A DNA stretch of 15,384 bases from an uncultured Odoribacter sp. (GTDB lineage Bacteria; Bacteroidota; Bacteroidia; Bacteroidales; Marinifilaceae), in the NCBI GenBank assembly GCA_900544025.1, contig UQTM01000080.1:1-15384 (forward strand), in the 5' to 3' direction. Shown here one piece after another: positions 1-8,248 of this stretch (positions within the stretch are counted from its first letter, which is position 1; every line of letters starts with the position of its first letter). The position numbers and the translations under genes are program-made. The notes below the pieces were generated by a model that was given only the letters and a program-made list of their open reading frames with translations, did not search any database and was not told where the DNA came from.

Positions 1-3
1 TTA

Positions 4-48
4 TAATAATAAAGTGCATTTTGAAAATCAAAATGCACTTTATTATTA
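4..48 (-). terminator. AT-rich perfect hairpin after ctp
   Basis: Two 20-base arms (4-23 and 29-48) are exact reverse complements around a 5-base centre, which can pair one step further. The hairpin lies 75 bases past the stop of the processing protease gene. Both flanks are A/T-rich, so it could stop transcription from either side. The stem has few G:C pairs (GTGC core), so a terminator role is likely but not certain. Confidence 0.65.
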
Positions 49-123
49 ACAAACTACAACACCTCTTCCGGTTAAACACATTCTGGACTTACTGTCTCTC
101 CCTGCTCATGCTACCGGAAGCAT

Positions 124-1722
124 TTATTTTTCCGGTGCCAATATTTTATCATAAGTACCGTCTTTCAAGGTCTGCCAACCCCGGTTCAGAATAGCGTCGT
201 CCTGATTCATAATCTGGTACATTTCGTTCATATCCCAAATATCACGGGCTATCAAAGCTTTAATGTGCATTTTGAAGGACGGCATCAGTTTCTCCAGCCA
301 TTTTTCATCCTTCTCCACTCCGGCTTCCGTTCCTGCTTTCACAATATCGTCGATCATCGCATCGCTGACGACAAACTCCTCTTTGAATTTTTCAAATTTC
401 GGATATTTCTTTTTTAACTGTTCCCGGTTCTTATCGATATAATTCATCAAATATTCACCGATCACATTCTTGGCAGCCAAACGATTCAAATATAAATAGC
501 TTATCGTTGTATCCAGCGGCACAAAAACATCGGGAATAATCCCTCCGCCACCGTAAACCACTCTATTTTTAACTTTAGTATAATATTTAACCGTATCGTT
601 CACCGAAATACTGTCGGCATTGATCATCTCACCCCGTTCGTAACGGTCATACAACTCGCCCCGGTAATCCACTCCCTTATAAGGCTTCTGGATACAACGC
701 CCGGAAGGAGTGTAATAATGTGAAATCGTCAGGCGTACCATGGAGCCGTCGGTCAATGGCAATTGACGCTGCACCAAACCTTTACCGAACGAGCGGCGGC
801 CAACGATCAGTCCTCTGTCCCAATCCTGGATAGCCCCCGAAACGATCTCGCTGGCAGAGGCCGAATTTTCATCGATCAGCACCACAACCCGTCCATCCTT
901 GAACAAGCCCGACGCCGTAGAATATTCTTCGCGCCGTCCGGAAGAAAGTCCGTCGGTATATACAATCAGTTTTTTAGCATCGAGCAAATTATCGCTAACC
1001 CCGATAGCAGCCCCCATATAACCGCCTCCGTCCCTTTGCAGGTCGAGAATCATATCTTTCATTCCCTGTGCCTGCAATTTCTTGACGGCAGCTTCAAACT
1101 CTTCTATGGTTGTCGCAGCAAAACGGGAAATCTTAATATAACCGGTCGTTTTATCGAGCATATAAGCGGCGTCCACACTATAAATTGGAATTTTATCCCG
1201 GATGATCTTAAAATCCATCTTATCATTCTTACGGAGCACCTCTACATTTACAGCCGTCCCCTTTTCACCTTTCAATTTCTTCCTGACCTCGGTGTTAGAC
1301 AGTTTTACCCCGGCAATATTCTCACCATCGACAGCAACGATTTTATCACCGGCCAATAATCCCACTTTCTCCGAAGGTCCTCCGGGAACAACGGAAACAA
1401 CCCGCAAAGTATCCTTCGATATATTAAACTGTATTCCAATCCCATAAAATCCACCTTCCAAAGGCTCGTTCATCTCGTCCACTTCTTCTTTGGTAATATA
1501 TACCGAATGGGGATCGAGATCGGCCAGCACTTTTATAATCGCATCCTCTGTCAGCTTCTGCAAATTCACCGTATCCACATAAAAAGCATCGATCAATGCC
1601 ATGAGACGCTGATATTTGACGGTTTGCTCTTTTACCTGATTTTCCCTGATCTGTGCCGTCGAGCGGAAAGATTGAACGCCTGCCAGCAGCAAAGCGATTC
1701 CCACAATCAAAATCTTCTTCAT
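124..1722 (-). CDS. C-terminal processing serine protease (S41 family, CtpA-like)
   Basis: A 532-residue exported protease of the S41A (tail-specific/CtpA) family, which cuts proteins near their C-termini in the periplasm. The N-terminus (about residues 1-24) is a signal peptide with hydrophobic core IALLLAG and likely cleavage after STA or AQ. A PDZ domain covers about 85-170 (YGIGIQF, GPSEKVGLLAGD). The peptidase domain shows S-A-S-A-S-E at 287-292, and catalytic Ser289, Lys314 (SFGKG) and Gln318 have the 25- and 4-residue spacing known from CtpB and Prc. The C-terminal ~130 residues are helical and charged. It is the last gene of a likely nfo-phosphoesterase-ctp unit, 69 bases after its upstream neighbour. 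The family assignment is firm; the natural substrate is unknown. Confidence 0.95.
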   Translation of the reverse strand: MKKILIVGIALLLAGVQSFRSTAQIRENQVKEQTVKYQRLMALIDAFYVDTVNLQKLTEDAIIKVLADLDPHSVYITKEEVDEMNEPLEGGFYGIGIQFNISKDTLRVVSVVPGGPSEKVGLLAGDKIVAVDGENIAGVKLSNTEVRKKLKGEKGTAVNVEVLRKNDKMDFKIIRDKIPIYSVDAAYMLDKTTGYIKISRFAATTIEEFEAAVKKLQAQGMKDMILDLQRDGGGYMGAAIGVSDNLLDAKKLIVYTDGLSSGRREEYSTASGLFKDGRVVVLIDENSASASEIVSGAIQDWDRGLIVGRRSFGKGLVQRQLPLTDGSMVRLTISHYYTPSGRCIQKPYKGVDYRGELYDRYERGEMINADSISVNDTVKYYTKVKNRVVYGGGGIIPDVFVPLDTTISYLYLNRLAAKNVIGEYLMNYIDKNREQLKKKYPKFEKFKEEFVVSDAMIDDIVKAGTEAGVEKDEKWLEKLMPSFKMHIKALIARDIWDMNEMYQIMNQDDAILNRGWQTLKDGTYDKILAPEK

Positions 1723-1738
1723 TTCCTAATATATTATC

Positions 1739-1753
1739 TGCCGCATAGCGGCA
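1739..1753 (-). other. Small GC hairpin in the ctp leader
   Basis: The sequence TGCCGC-ATA-GCGGCA forms a 6-bp hairpin with a 3-base loop in the 69-base spacer between the phosphoesterase stop and the ctp start. On the minus strand no U-run follows it, so it does not look like an intrinsic terminator. It could be a weak attenuation or mRNA-processing element, or chance. Confidence 0.3.
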
Positions 1754-1791
1754 CGTTATACGATTTTTTCTTCTTTCTCTTTTTTGTGATC

Positions 1792-2289
1792 TTAATTTCC
1801 CTTTTCATATTCCACCAGTTCCAGATCCCGGATATCCCCTTTTTCCAGAACAAAGCGTACGGCTGTCCTCACCTTATGGAAACCGTATTTCCCCGCAGCC
1901 CCCGGATTGATATGAAGGCAGTTCAATTTTTTATCGAACATCACTTTGGCGATATGCGAATGTCCGCATACAAACAGGCGCGGCTGTTCGCGCAGCAATA
2001 AGGGCCGGATACGCGGGTCGTAATGTCCCGGATAGCCTCCGATGTGTGTCATGACCACTTTCACCCCCTCACACATAAAAATCTGGGTCTCCGGAAACAT
2101 CTGCCGTAACACACCTCCGTCTATATTCCCATAAACAGCCCGGAAATTAAAATCTATCGCCAGTTTTTCGGCCACCTGTACATCCCCTATATCACCGCAA
2201 TGCCAAACTTCATCGCAATCTTTAAAGAACTCGACCAATTTCGGATCAAGCCAGCCGTGAGTGTCTGATAACAGACCGATTTTCATCAT
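1792..2289 (-). CDS. YfcE/MJ0936-type metallophosphoesterase
   Basis: A 165-residue cytoplasmic calcineurin-like phosphoesterase. All family motifs are present in order: D9-x-H11 (SDTHG), G32-D33 (HCGDIGD), G54-N55 with D57 (YGNID), H82 (MTHIGG) and G109-H110-S111-H112. These bind two metal ions and hydrolyse phosphodiesters or phosphomonoesters. Length matches the short YfcE/MJ0936 class. The first two codons are both ATG, so the start could be one codon later. There is no signal peptide. It sits 52 bases after nfo and 69 before ctp, all on one strand, so co-transcription is likely. The physiological substrate cannot be told from sequence. Confidence 0.92.
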   Translation of the reverse strand: MMKIGLLSDTHGWLDPKLVEFFKDCDEVWHCGDIGDVQVAEKLAIDFNFRAVYGNIDGGVLRQMFPETQIFMCEGVKVVMTHIGGYPGHYDPRIRPLLLREQPRLFVCGHSHIAKVMFDKKLNCLHINPGAAGKYGFHKVRTAVRFVLEKGDIRDLELVEYEKGN

Positions 2290-2341
2290 AAATCATCTTA
2301 TATTGAGAATACCGAAACGCTCTGTTCCGACATCCTTTTTC

Positions 2342-3178
2342 TTACAAAGTGTACAACATTCCGATTTCCTCCGCCCAACGGTCTTCGTCCGGAGTTTCGA
2401 GCACCAAAGGAAGATCGTCGAAACGCTTATCGTGCATCAGCATCCGAAAAGGAGCAATCCCCAATTCTCCCCTGCCGATGTCTTCATGCCGATCGACATG
2501 CGAGCCGACTCCTTTTTTCGAATCGTTCAGGTGCATACCTTTCAGATATTTAAAACCGATCACCTCTTCAAAATGCTCGAAAGTCTCCTGAAATCCGCTT
2601 TCGCTCTTCAAATCGTATCCGGCAGCAAAAGCGTGGCAGGTATCTATACACACTCCAACCCGGCTTTTGTCTTCCACCCGGTCGATAATATAAGCGATCT
2701 GCTCGAAAGAATATCCCAGATTAGAGCCTTGCCCGGCGGTGTTTTCGATCACCGCACATACGCCCTGCGTTTTATCCAATGTGATATTGATCGATTCGGC
2801 AATGGTACGCAAACACTCTTCGTCGCTCACCTTTTTCAGGGAACTGCCCGGATGAAAATTCAAACGGTCCAGCCCCAACTGCTCGCAACGCTGCATCTCG
2901 TCTAAAAAAGCGGCTCTCGACTTTTCCAGAGCTTCCTTTTCAGGATTTCCAAGATTGATCAAATAACTATCGTGCGGCAAAATATGTTTTGCCTCATAAC
3001 CGTATTCCTCACAGCGTTGCTTGAACAACTCTATGCTTTCTGAGGTTAAAGGGGCAGCACTCCATTGCCGCTGGTTTTTCGTGAATAAGGCAAAAGCCTT
3101 CGCTCCGATTTTCCGTGCATTCACCGGAGCATTCTCTACGCCCCCGGCAATACTGACATGTGCTCCTATATACTTCAT
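2342..3178 (-). CDS. nfo: Deoxyribonuclease IV (AP endonuclease, Nfo)
   Basis: A 278-residue endonuclease IV, a TIM-barrel enzyme with three zinc ions that cleaves DNA 5' of abasic sites in base excision repair. The nine metal ligands are visible at His69, His109 (NFHPGS), Glu145 (IENTAG), Asp179 and His182 (IDTCHAF), His216 (HLNDSK), Asp229 and His231 (DRHEDIG) and Glu261 (LETP). As I recall, these are the same numbers as in E. coli Nfo, so no insertion or deletion disturbs the barrel. The start at 3178 places the typical M-x-x-I-G-A-H-V at the N-terminus. First gene of the likely nfo-phosphoesterase-ctp unit, with a possible promoter about 100 bases upstream. Confidence 0.97.
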   Translation of the reverse strand: MKYIGAHVSIAGGVENAPVNARKIGAKAFALFTKNQRQWSAAPLTSESIELFKQRCEEYGYEAKHILPHDSYLINLGNPEKEALEKSRAAFLDEMQRCEQLGLDRLNFHPGSSLKKVSDEECLRTIAESINITLDKTQGVCAVIENTAGQGSNLGYSFEQIAYIIDRVEDKSRVGVCIDTCHAFAAGYDLKSESGFQETFEHFEEVIGFKYLKGMHLNDSKKGVGSHVDRHEDIGRGELGIAPFRMLMHDKRFDDLPLVLETPDEDRWAEEIGMLYTL

Positions 3179-3448
3179 AAACGATTTTCCACTTTACAAT
3201 TCCCAAATAGCAGCGTTTCAACTGCCTTTCTTTCCACTTTATATAACGTTACGTCTTACATAAAGTTCAATGATTCGCAAAGTTAATTTTTTTCAATTAC
3301 AAAGTTTGGATATGATGTCATTTTATCCCACATTTATAACAACTCTAAAAGCGAACCGGCAGGAAAGGTAAAGTATTACCGGCCTATCATCCCCTTGACG
3401 CTTTCGCAAAAACATTCTCACACTAAAAGCTTCATCCCGGCATAAATA
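3179..3448. other. Intergenic region upstream of nfo
   Basis: The 322-base gap between nfo and htpG holds the htpG terminator at its right end and a possible nfo promoter near 3278. I see no convincing small gene or RNA in the remainder. ACCGGC occurs twice in direct orientation (about 3355 and 3378), and a single CTATCAT lies at 3384-3390. Neither forms a clear structure. Confidence 0.5.
3278..3303 (-). promoter_or_regulatory. Possible Bacteroidales promoter for nfo
   Basis: On the minus strand TAACTTTG (3278-3285) fits the Bacteroides -7 consensus TAnnTTTG exactly. A TTTG lies upstream at 3300-3303, but the spacing of 14 bases is shorter than the usual ~19, so the -33 element is doubtful. 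It would start transcription about 95 bases before nfo. Confidence 0.4.
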
Positions 3449-3480
3449 AATAGCTGCCGGAAAATTTTCCGGCAGCTATT
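3449..3480 (-). terminator. Intrinsic terminator of htpG
   Basis: A perfect 32-base palindrome with 12-base arms (3449-3460 and 3469-3480, core AGCTGCCGG/CCGGCAGCT) around AAAATTTT. It lies 20 bases past the htpG stop. In the minus-strand RNA the stem is followed by a U-rich tract (ATTTATTTAT), as expected for Rho-independent termination. Confidence 0.85.
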
Positions 3481-3500
3481 CCCACATTCACCTCCGTGAA

Positions 3501-5552
3501 TTATTTTATCAACTCGACACTTCTCTTGACAAAGCGGTTCAATGCCTCGCCTTTCAGCAACCCATTCGCCAGCAGGGCCAGATCGATCAATTGTCCTACG
3601 ATCTTATTTCCTTTTCCATATTCTTCTAACAACGATTGTTTTTGTTTTTTCAATTCGTCGATCTTATCCGAATGTTCTTTCTTACGGTCTTTATCCACCT
3701 GAGGAATTTCGTCGGCTTTTTTGTCCTTATTCAATTCATCGATCTCGGTGATCTTACTCTCGTTTTCCTTAATTTCAAAATCGATCGGCTCCAGCTTATC
3801 CTTCATCTGCTGCTGTTCGTCCTTTAGCACGTCTTTTACCAGCTTATGGTCTGTATTGACTACCAGCGTATATTGATCGCCCATCGCTCCATAAAATCCC
3901 ATGCCGGGGTTCATGGCGGACATTTCTTTCATACGGCGCATAAATTCGGAACGGGTAACCACCACCGGATCGGAGGATTCGCCCAAAGCTTCGAAGTTTA
4001 CCATATACATTCCACCCTCTTTCGGTAGCTGGGCATTGAAGACATCCCGGATTTCACCCTGTTCCGCCTCGCTCCATTCCGTCATTTTCGCATCGGCCTT
4101 CGGGATCAGTTTATCGACCACATCCGAATCTACCCGCAACAGCTTGTGATTGGCATTCTTTTGCTCGATATAGTTAATGAAATGCGTATCCAGCTGCCCG
4201 TCCATCAATAAGACATCGTATCCTTTGGCTTTCGCCGTTTCAATATAAGTATATTGCTCCTGTACATCCGTCGCATACAGATACACGATATTATTGTCTT
4301 TATCCGTCTGATTCGCTTTCACCAAATTTTCATATTCTTCCAGCGTAAAGTATTTTCCATCGGTATTTTTCAACAACACGATACTGTTAGCCCGTTCGGC
4401 AAATTTTTCATCGGTCAGCATACCGTATTGAATAAAGATCTTCAAGTCGTCCCATTTCTTTTCATAATCCTCCCGGTCGTTTTTGAAAATATCCGTCAGG
4501 CTATCCGCCACTTTTTTAGTAATGTGGTTGGATATTTTCTTCACATTCCGGTCGCTTTGCAGATAAGAACGGGAAACATTCAACGGAATGTCCGGCGAAT
4601 CGATCACCCCGTGCAATAAGGTCAGGTATTCGGGCACGATACCTTCCACCGAATCGGTCACATATACCTGATTGCTATACAACTGTATTTTATTTTTTTG
4701 AATCTCGAACTTATTATCGATCTTCGGGAAATAAAGAATACCGGTCAGGTTAAACGGATAATCCACATTCATGTGAATATGGAACAAAGGAGGCTGTGCC
4801 ATCGGATAAAGTTCCTGGTAGAATTTTTCATAATCTTCTTCTTTCAGGTCTGCCGGCTTGCGTGTCCATGCCGGATTCGTATCGTTGATCACATTATCTT
4901 CGTCCGTATCTACATACTGCCCGTCTTTCCATTCTTTCTTCTTCCCGAAAACAATCTCGATCGGCAGGAATTTACAATATTTTGTCAATAACTCCTGTAT
5001 CTTGTTATCTTCGAGAAAATCTTTCTCTTCCTCGTTGATATACATGATAATATCCGTTCCGCGCTCTTCGCGTTCCGTATTTTCAAGAGTATATTCGGTT
5101 TCTCCCTCACAAGTCCATTTCACAGCCTGAGCCCCTTCTTTATAAGACTTGGTGACGATCTCCACCTTATCGCTCACCATGAAAGCCGAATAAAACCCTA
5201 ATCCGAAATGTCCGATAATAGTTGCAGCATCGTCTTTATGCTTATTGAGAAATTCCTCGGCTCCCGAAAAAGCGATCTGATTGATATATTTTTCAACCTC
5301 CTCCTGCGTCATACCGATACCGCTGTCGGAAACAGTAAGCGTACCTGCCGCTTTGTCAGCCTTCACCCGTACCCGGAGATTGGAAACATCCCCTTTAAAC
5401 TCTCCCGTAGAAGCGAGAACTTTTAGTTTCTGTGTAGCGTCCACAGCATTCGACACGATCTCTCTCAAAAATATATCGTGGTCGGAATAAAGAAATTTCT
5501 TAATAATCGGAAATAAATCCTGTGTGGATACCCCTATTTTTCCTGTTGCCAT
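3501..5552 (-). CDS. htpG: Hsp90-family chaperone HtpG
   Basis: A 683-residue cytosolic ATP-dependent chaperone. The N-terminal GHKL ATPase domain shows FLREIVSNAVDA (catalytic Glu31, Asn35, Asp38), the D-x-G-x-G lid motif at 76-80 (SDSGIGM) and the GHFGLGFYS loop from 114. The middle domain contains NLTGILYFP and the LNVSRSYLQ segment with the conserved arginine. The C-terminal dimerisation domain carries a highly charged, coiled-coil-like stretch (roughly 590-645) between NTDHKLV and the last helices (QLIDLALLANG). This makes the protein longer than the ~624 residues of E. coli HtpG, a length common in Bacteroidota. It is monocistronic by appearance, with a promoter candidate at 5601-5633 and a terminator at 3449-3480. 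No CIRCE element was seen upstream. Confidence 0.98.
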   Translation of the reverse strand: MATGKIGVSTQDLFPIIKKFLYSDHDIFLREIVSNAVDATQKLKVLASTGEFKGDVSNLRVRVKADKAAGTLTVSDSGIGMTQEEVEKYINQIAFSGAEEFLNKHKDDAATIIGHFGLGFYSAFMVSDKVEIVTKSYKEGAQAVKWTCEGETEYTLENTEREERGTDIIMYINEEEKDFLEDNKIQELLTKYCKFLPIEIVFGKKKEWKDGQYVDTDEDNVINDTNPAWTRKPADLKEEDYEKFYQELYPMAQPPLFHIHMNVDYPFNLTGILYFPKIDNKFEIQKNKIQLYSNQVYVTDSVEGIVPEYLTLLHGVIDSPDIPLNVSRSYLQSDRNVKKISNHITKKVADSLTDIFKNDREDYEKKWDDLKIFIQYGMLTDEKFAERANSIVLLKNTDGKYFTLEEYENLVKANQTDKDNNIVYLYATDVQEQYTYIETAKAKGYDVLLMDGQLDTHFINYIEQKNANHKLLRVDSDVVDKLIPKADAKMTEWSEAEQGEIRDVFNAQLPKEGGMYMVNFEALGESSDPVVVTRSEFMRRMKEMSAMNPGMGFYGAMGDQYTLVVNTDHKLVKDVLKDEQQQMKDKLEPIDFEIKENESKITEIDELNKDKKADEIPQVDKDRKKEHSDKIDELKKQKQSLLEEYGKGNKIVGQLIDLALLANGLLKGEALNRFVKRSVELIK

Positions 5553-5600
5553 AACATTATATTTTTTAGTTACTAATTTCGATTTACGCTAACTTCTACA

Positions 5601-5633
5601 CAAATGTTATGCCAGCCGGATCGACATGACAAA
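5601..5633 (-). promoter_or_regulatory. Possible htpG promoter
   Basis: On the minus strand a TTTG (5630-5633) is followed after 20 bases by TAACATTTG (5601-5609), close to the Bacteroides TTTG-N19-TAnnTTTG pattern with one extra base inside the -7 element. Transcription would begin about 45 bases upstream of the htpG start. No heat-shock operator was recognised. Confidence 0.45.
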
Positions 5634-5654
5634 ACGACAGGATAAAACAAATCA

Positions 5655-5693
5655 AAAGGAACGGATCCGGTATGATACCGGATCCGTTCCTTT
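5655..5693 (-). terminator. Intrinsic terminator after the LeuC/LeuD-like gene
   Basis: Exact 19-base inverted arms (5655-5673 and 5675-5693; core GGAACGGATCCGGT) meet around a single central G. Allowing a small loop this is a strong hairpin. The minus-strand RNA continues with a U-rich tract (TTTTGATTTGTTTTATC). It begins 29 bases past the stop codon and separates this gene from htpG. Confidence 0.88.
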
Positions 5694-5722
5694 AAAATAA
5701 ATTTCAGCACTCCGCTCCCGAT

Positions 5723-7477
5723 TTAAATGCCTCCGTCCTCTATCATCTTCCAAAAATCGGGATGTATCTTGGGTAAAGGATATTTTTCTTCATTTAAAAG
5801 CACATACCCTTCCTCCGGGCAAACCCGAACCAGATCCCCCATCCGGTAGCGATCCACCAAAGCCGGAATAATCAACACCAGCAACCCGTGGTTTGCCGCC
5901 ATCCGGAAGAAATTACGGCACACCGACTTGGTGATCACCGCTTTCACTCCCGCTTTTACCAATCCTACTGCCGAATGTTTGATCAGCTTTCCCCGTCCGA
6001 AGTTCTCTCCTGCCAATATAATATCTCCCGGCTTTACCAAACCGGCAAAACGATCGTCCAGCCCTTCCAGTAAGTGAGGGAGCATATCCGCCGCCTTCTC
6101 TATCGATATACGATAAGTCCAATGTTCGGGAAACAATTGTTCACACAAAATATCGTCCACATCGGCATAATTCCATACCCTCCGCGATAAACGATCGTCG
6201 TATTCTTCGATCACCGTTTCCACGACCGGCATTACCTCATAAGGAAATATTTCCGGATAATCCAATTCGGAAGCGAGTTCTCCCGTCAAAGCCGTCATCG
6301 CCACGGTAGCCGGAGAAGCAATGAACTTTTCGACACCGATAGCCGACATCCGCCGCATAGAATTACTATTGGTAGTAGAAATAAAACGCCGGGTATCCGC
6401 TAAAACCATGTGGCTGCTTCCTAAACAAGGCCCGCAACTGGCTCCCAATATCGAAGCTCCGGCTTTCACCAGAGTATCGATCAGACCTTCCTCTATCGCC
6501 TGCAAATAAATCGCACGCGAGGCGGGAACGATCGATAGCTGAAATCCCGGAGCGATCTGTTTCCCGTCCAGGATACAGGCAACAACCCTTAAATCTTCGA
6601 GGCGTCCGCTGGCACACGCCCCGATCAATCCCTGCTGTATTTTCAATTTTCCCCATTCCTCTACACTTTTTACTCCATCTTCCGGAATGGCAGCCATCGC
6701 CAAAGGCATCACTTCTGCCAGGTCGATCTCAAATTCCCGGGAATACACTGCATTTTCATCCGCCCACACTCCTTGCACCGCATAGTCTTTAAAATGGTCT
6801 GCCAAAGTATCGTCAGGAGGGAAAACCGAGTTTTTCACACCGATTTCAGCCGATACATTGGCAATCGTCATACGGTCGGCAATAGACAGCGAATGCACTC
6901 CTTCCCCATGATACTCCAAAGCCCGGTAAGCCACCCGCTCATCGCGCAGCATCCCCATGATCCATAAAGCAAGGTCTTTGGCATAGACCCCTTCGCGTAA
7001 CTTATTTTTTAAGGTGATTTTTATCGTTTCGGGAACCCGGAACCACATTTTCCCGGTTTTCCAAAGCATTGCGGTTTCCGTCTTATTCAATCCGGTAGCC
7101 AGGCAATTAAAAGCTCCGGCCGTACAAGTATGGCTATCGCTGCCGGTGACTAACATCCCCTGTTTCAGATAACCGGTCAATACCTGGTGGCAAATCCCTT
7201 TGTCGCAATCGAAAAAGCGCTCCACCCGTTGCTCTTCCATAAAATTATGGATAGAATTGTAATCACGGATCAGCTCATCGGTCGTCCCGGTCATTTTCCG
7301 GTCTAACACCACGACCAGCTTTTCGGGATGCAACACATCTTTTCCCCCGATATTTTCAAACAATTTACGGATACGTGCCGAATTATCGTGGCTCAAAATA
7401 ATATCCGGCTCACAATAAACAATACTTCCGGCACCGGCATTCAATACTTTTTCTACGAATGTTCTTCCTGTTTTCAT
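5723..7477 (-). CDS. Divergent one-chain LeuC/LeuD-type protein of the aconitase superfamily
   Basis: A 584-residue protein joining a LeuC-like large part (about 1-420) and a LeuD-like swivel domain (about 430-584). The [4Fe-4S] ligands are intact: Cys288, Cys348 and Cys351 (SCGPCLG). Also kept are GICHQVL with His97, D114-S-H116-T, and Asn207/Glu211. Residues aligned by motif with aconitase Asp100-His101 are Asp59-Arg60. The NRNFxGR arginine (Arg447) is Ser371. The swivel-domain G-S-S-R-E-H loop, which supplies the catalytic serine, reads G-K-L-I-K-H (496-501). Classical isopropylmalate, homoaconitate or citrate isomerisation is therefore doubtful, although automatic annotation would probably say 3-isopropylmalate dehydratase. 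No leuA or leuB is adjacent. It starts 95 bases after the deformylase gene and ends before a strong terminator. Confidence 0.85.
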   Translation of the reverse strand: MKTGRTFVEKVLNAGAGSIVYCEPDIILSHDNSARIRKLFENIGGKDVLHPEKLVVVLDRKMTGTTDELIRDYNSIHNFMEEQRVERFFDCDKGICHQVLTGYLKQGMLVTGSDSHTCTAGAFNCLATGLNKTETAMLWKTGKMWFRVPETIKITLKNKLREGVYAKDLALWIMGMLRDERVAYRALEYHGEGVHSLSIADRMTIANVSAEIGVKNSVFPPDDTLADHFKDYAVQGVWADENAVYSREFEIDLAEVMPLAMAAIPEDGVKSVEEWGKLKIQQGLIGACASGRLEDLRVVACILDGKQIAPGFQLSIVPASRAIYLQAIEEGLIDTLVKAGASILGASCGPCLGSSHMVLADTRRFISTTNSNSMRRMSAIGVEKFIASPATVAMTALTGELASELDYPEIFPYEVMPVVETVIEEYDDRLSRRVWNYADVDDILCEQLFPEHWTYRISIEKAADMLPHLLEGLDDRFAGLVKPGDIILAGENFGRGKLIKHSAVGLVKAGVKAVITKSVCRNFFRMAANHGLLVLIIPALVDRYRMGDLVRVCPEEGYVLLNEEKYPLPKIHPDFWKMIEDGGI

Positions 7478-7572
7478 AACTTGTATTTCTTAGCAGGCAA
7501 CCCCGTACACCCAGCGTAGCCCATGACTTTTATGCAAGTTATAAAAACTATCGGAATTTAAAAATGAAACCT

Positions 7573-8238
7573 TTATTTTTTATCCTTTACCCGGTCGGTA
7601 AAAAGGATTCCGTCTAAATGATCGATTTCATGCTGAAAAATCACAGCCGTAAATCCCCGGATCGTCTCTTTTTTAGAAGAAAAATTTTGCTTTACTTTTA
7701 TAGACTTATGAATCCCTGTGGCAGAAACCTCCGTTCTGCTCTCCACCCACGGATCTTCTTTGTAGCTGATCACGATTTCCCTTGCACGCCAAACGCTATC
7801 CACGACATCCGGAATCGACAAACACCCTTCCGGCCCGCATACTTTTTCTTCGGAATAGCGAATGATTTTAGGATTGAGATAAAATTCGAAAGGTTCCCCC
7901 TCTTTATCGAATCGCTGCACAGCGATCAACCGGCAACTAACCCCTACCTGCGGGGCAGCGATCCCCACGCCGGGATTGGCCGTGTCGGTCACGGTGGCAA
8001 GCATTCTCTTCTTCAGCAATTGGTAAGTTTCGGACATTCCGTCGGTCGCCTTTAACGGCCTTGCCTTCTGCCGCAAAAAAGCCTCTTCCCGGGGCTGTTC
8101 CACCGTCCATAAACGCATCACACCCTCCCCCTGCCGGACAATTTTTATTTCCTCATCGATGAACGAGCCTTTACAACCTGCCAGCATCCCTCCCACCAAC
8201 AGCATCATCAATACGTTTTTTATGAAAGATACATTCAT
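7573..8238 (-). CDS. Peptide deformylase with lipoprotein signal peptide
   Basis: A 221-residue protein with all three deformylase motifs: GVGIAAPQ (90-97), EGCLS (137-141) and QHEIDH (202-207). Cys139, His203 and His207 would bind the metal and Glu204 would act in catalysis. Family members hydrolyse N-formyl groups from nascent peptides in the cytosol. This one has about 45 extra N-terminal residues: a positive start, a hydrophobic stretch (VLMMLLVGGM) and the lipobox L-A-G-C with Cys22. It is thus predicted to be exported and lipid-anchored, where nascent chains are absent. A start at Met41 would give an ordinary-looking cytosolic form. It lies 10 bases after cutC, as the last gene of the five-gene cluster. 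The enzyme family is certain; location and substrate are inferred. Confidence 0.93.
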   Translation of the reverse strand: MNVSFIKNVLMMLLVGGMLAGCKGSFIDEEIKIVRQGEGVMRLWTVEQPREEAFLRQKARPLKATDGMSETYQLLKKRMLATVTDTANPGVGIAAPQVGVSCRLIAVQRFDKEGEPFEFYLNPKIIRYSEEKVCGPEGCLSIPDVVDSVWRAREIVISYKEDPWVESRTEVSATGIHKSIKVKQNFSSKKETIRGFTAVIFQHEIDHLDGILFTDRVKDKK

Positions 8239-8248
8239 ATTAAAAATC

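Noticed and set aside
113..136. ACCGGAA/TTCCGGT inverted repeat across the ctp stop codon
   Set aside because: Seven-base arms with a ten-base loop, and no U-tract follows on the minus strand; probably chance.
2261..2905. 214-residue plus-strand frame opposite nfo
   Set aside because: It overlaps the firmly identified nfo, whose nine zinc ligands are intact, and shows no family motif.
5723..7477. Frameshift or assembly error as the cause of the LeuC-LeuD fusion
   Set aside because: The frame is open through both parts with sensible linker sequence, and the altered active-site codons read cleanly on the DNA, so it looks like a natural one-chain protein.
7478..7572. Promoter in front of the LeuC/LeuD-like gene
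   Set aside because: I searched the 95 bases for TTTG and TAnnTTTG elements and found only a poor TAACTTG-like match; the gene may be read through from the cluster upstream.
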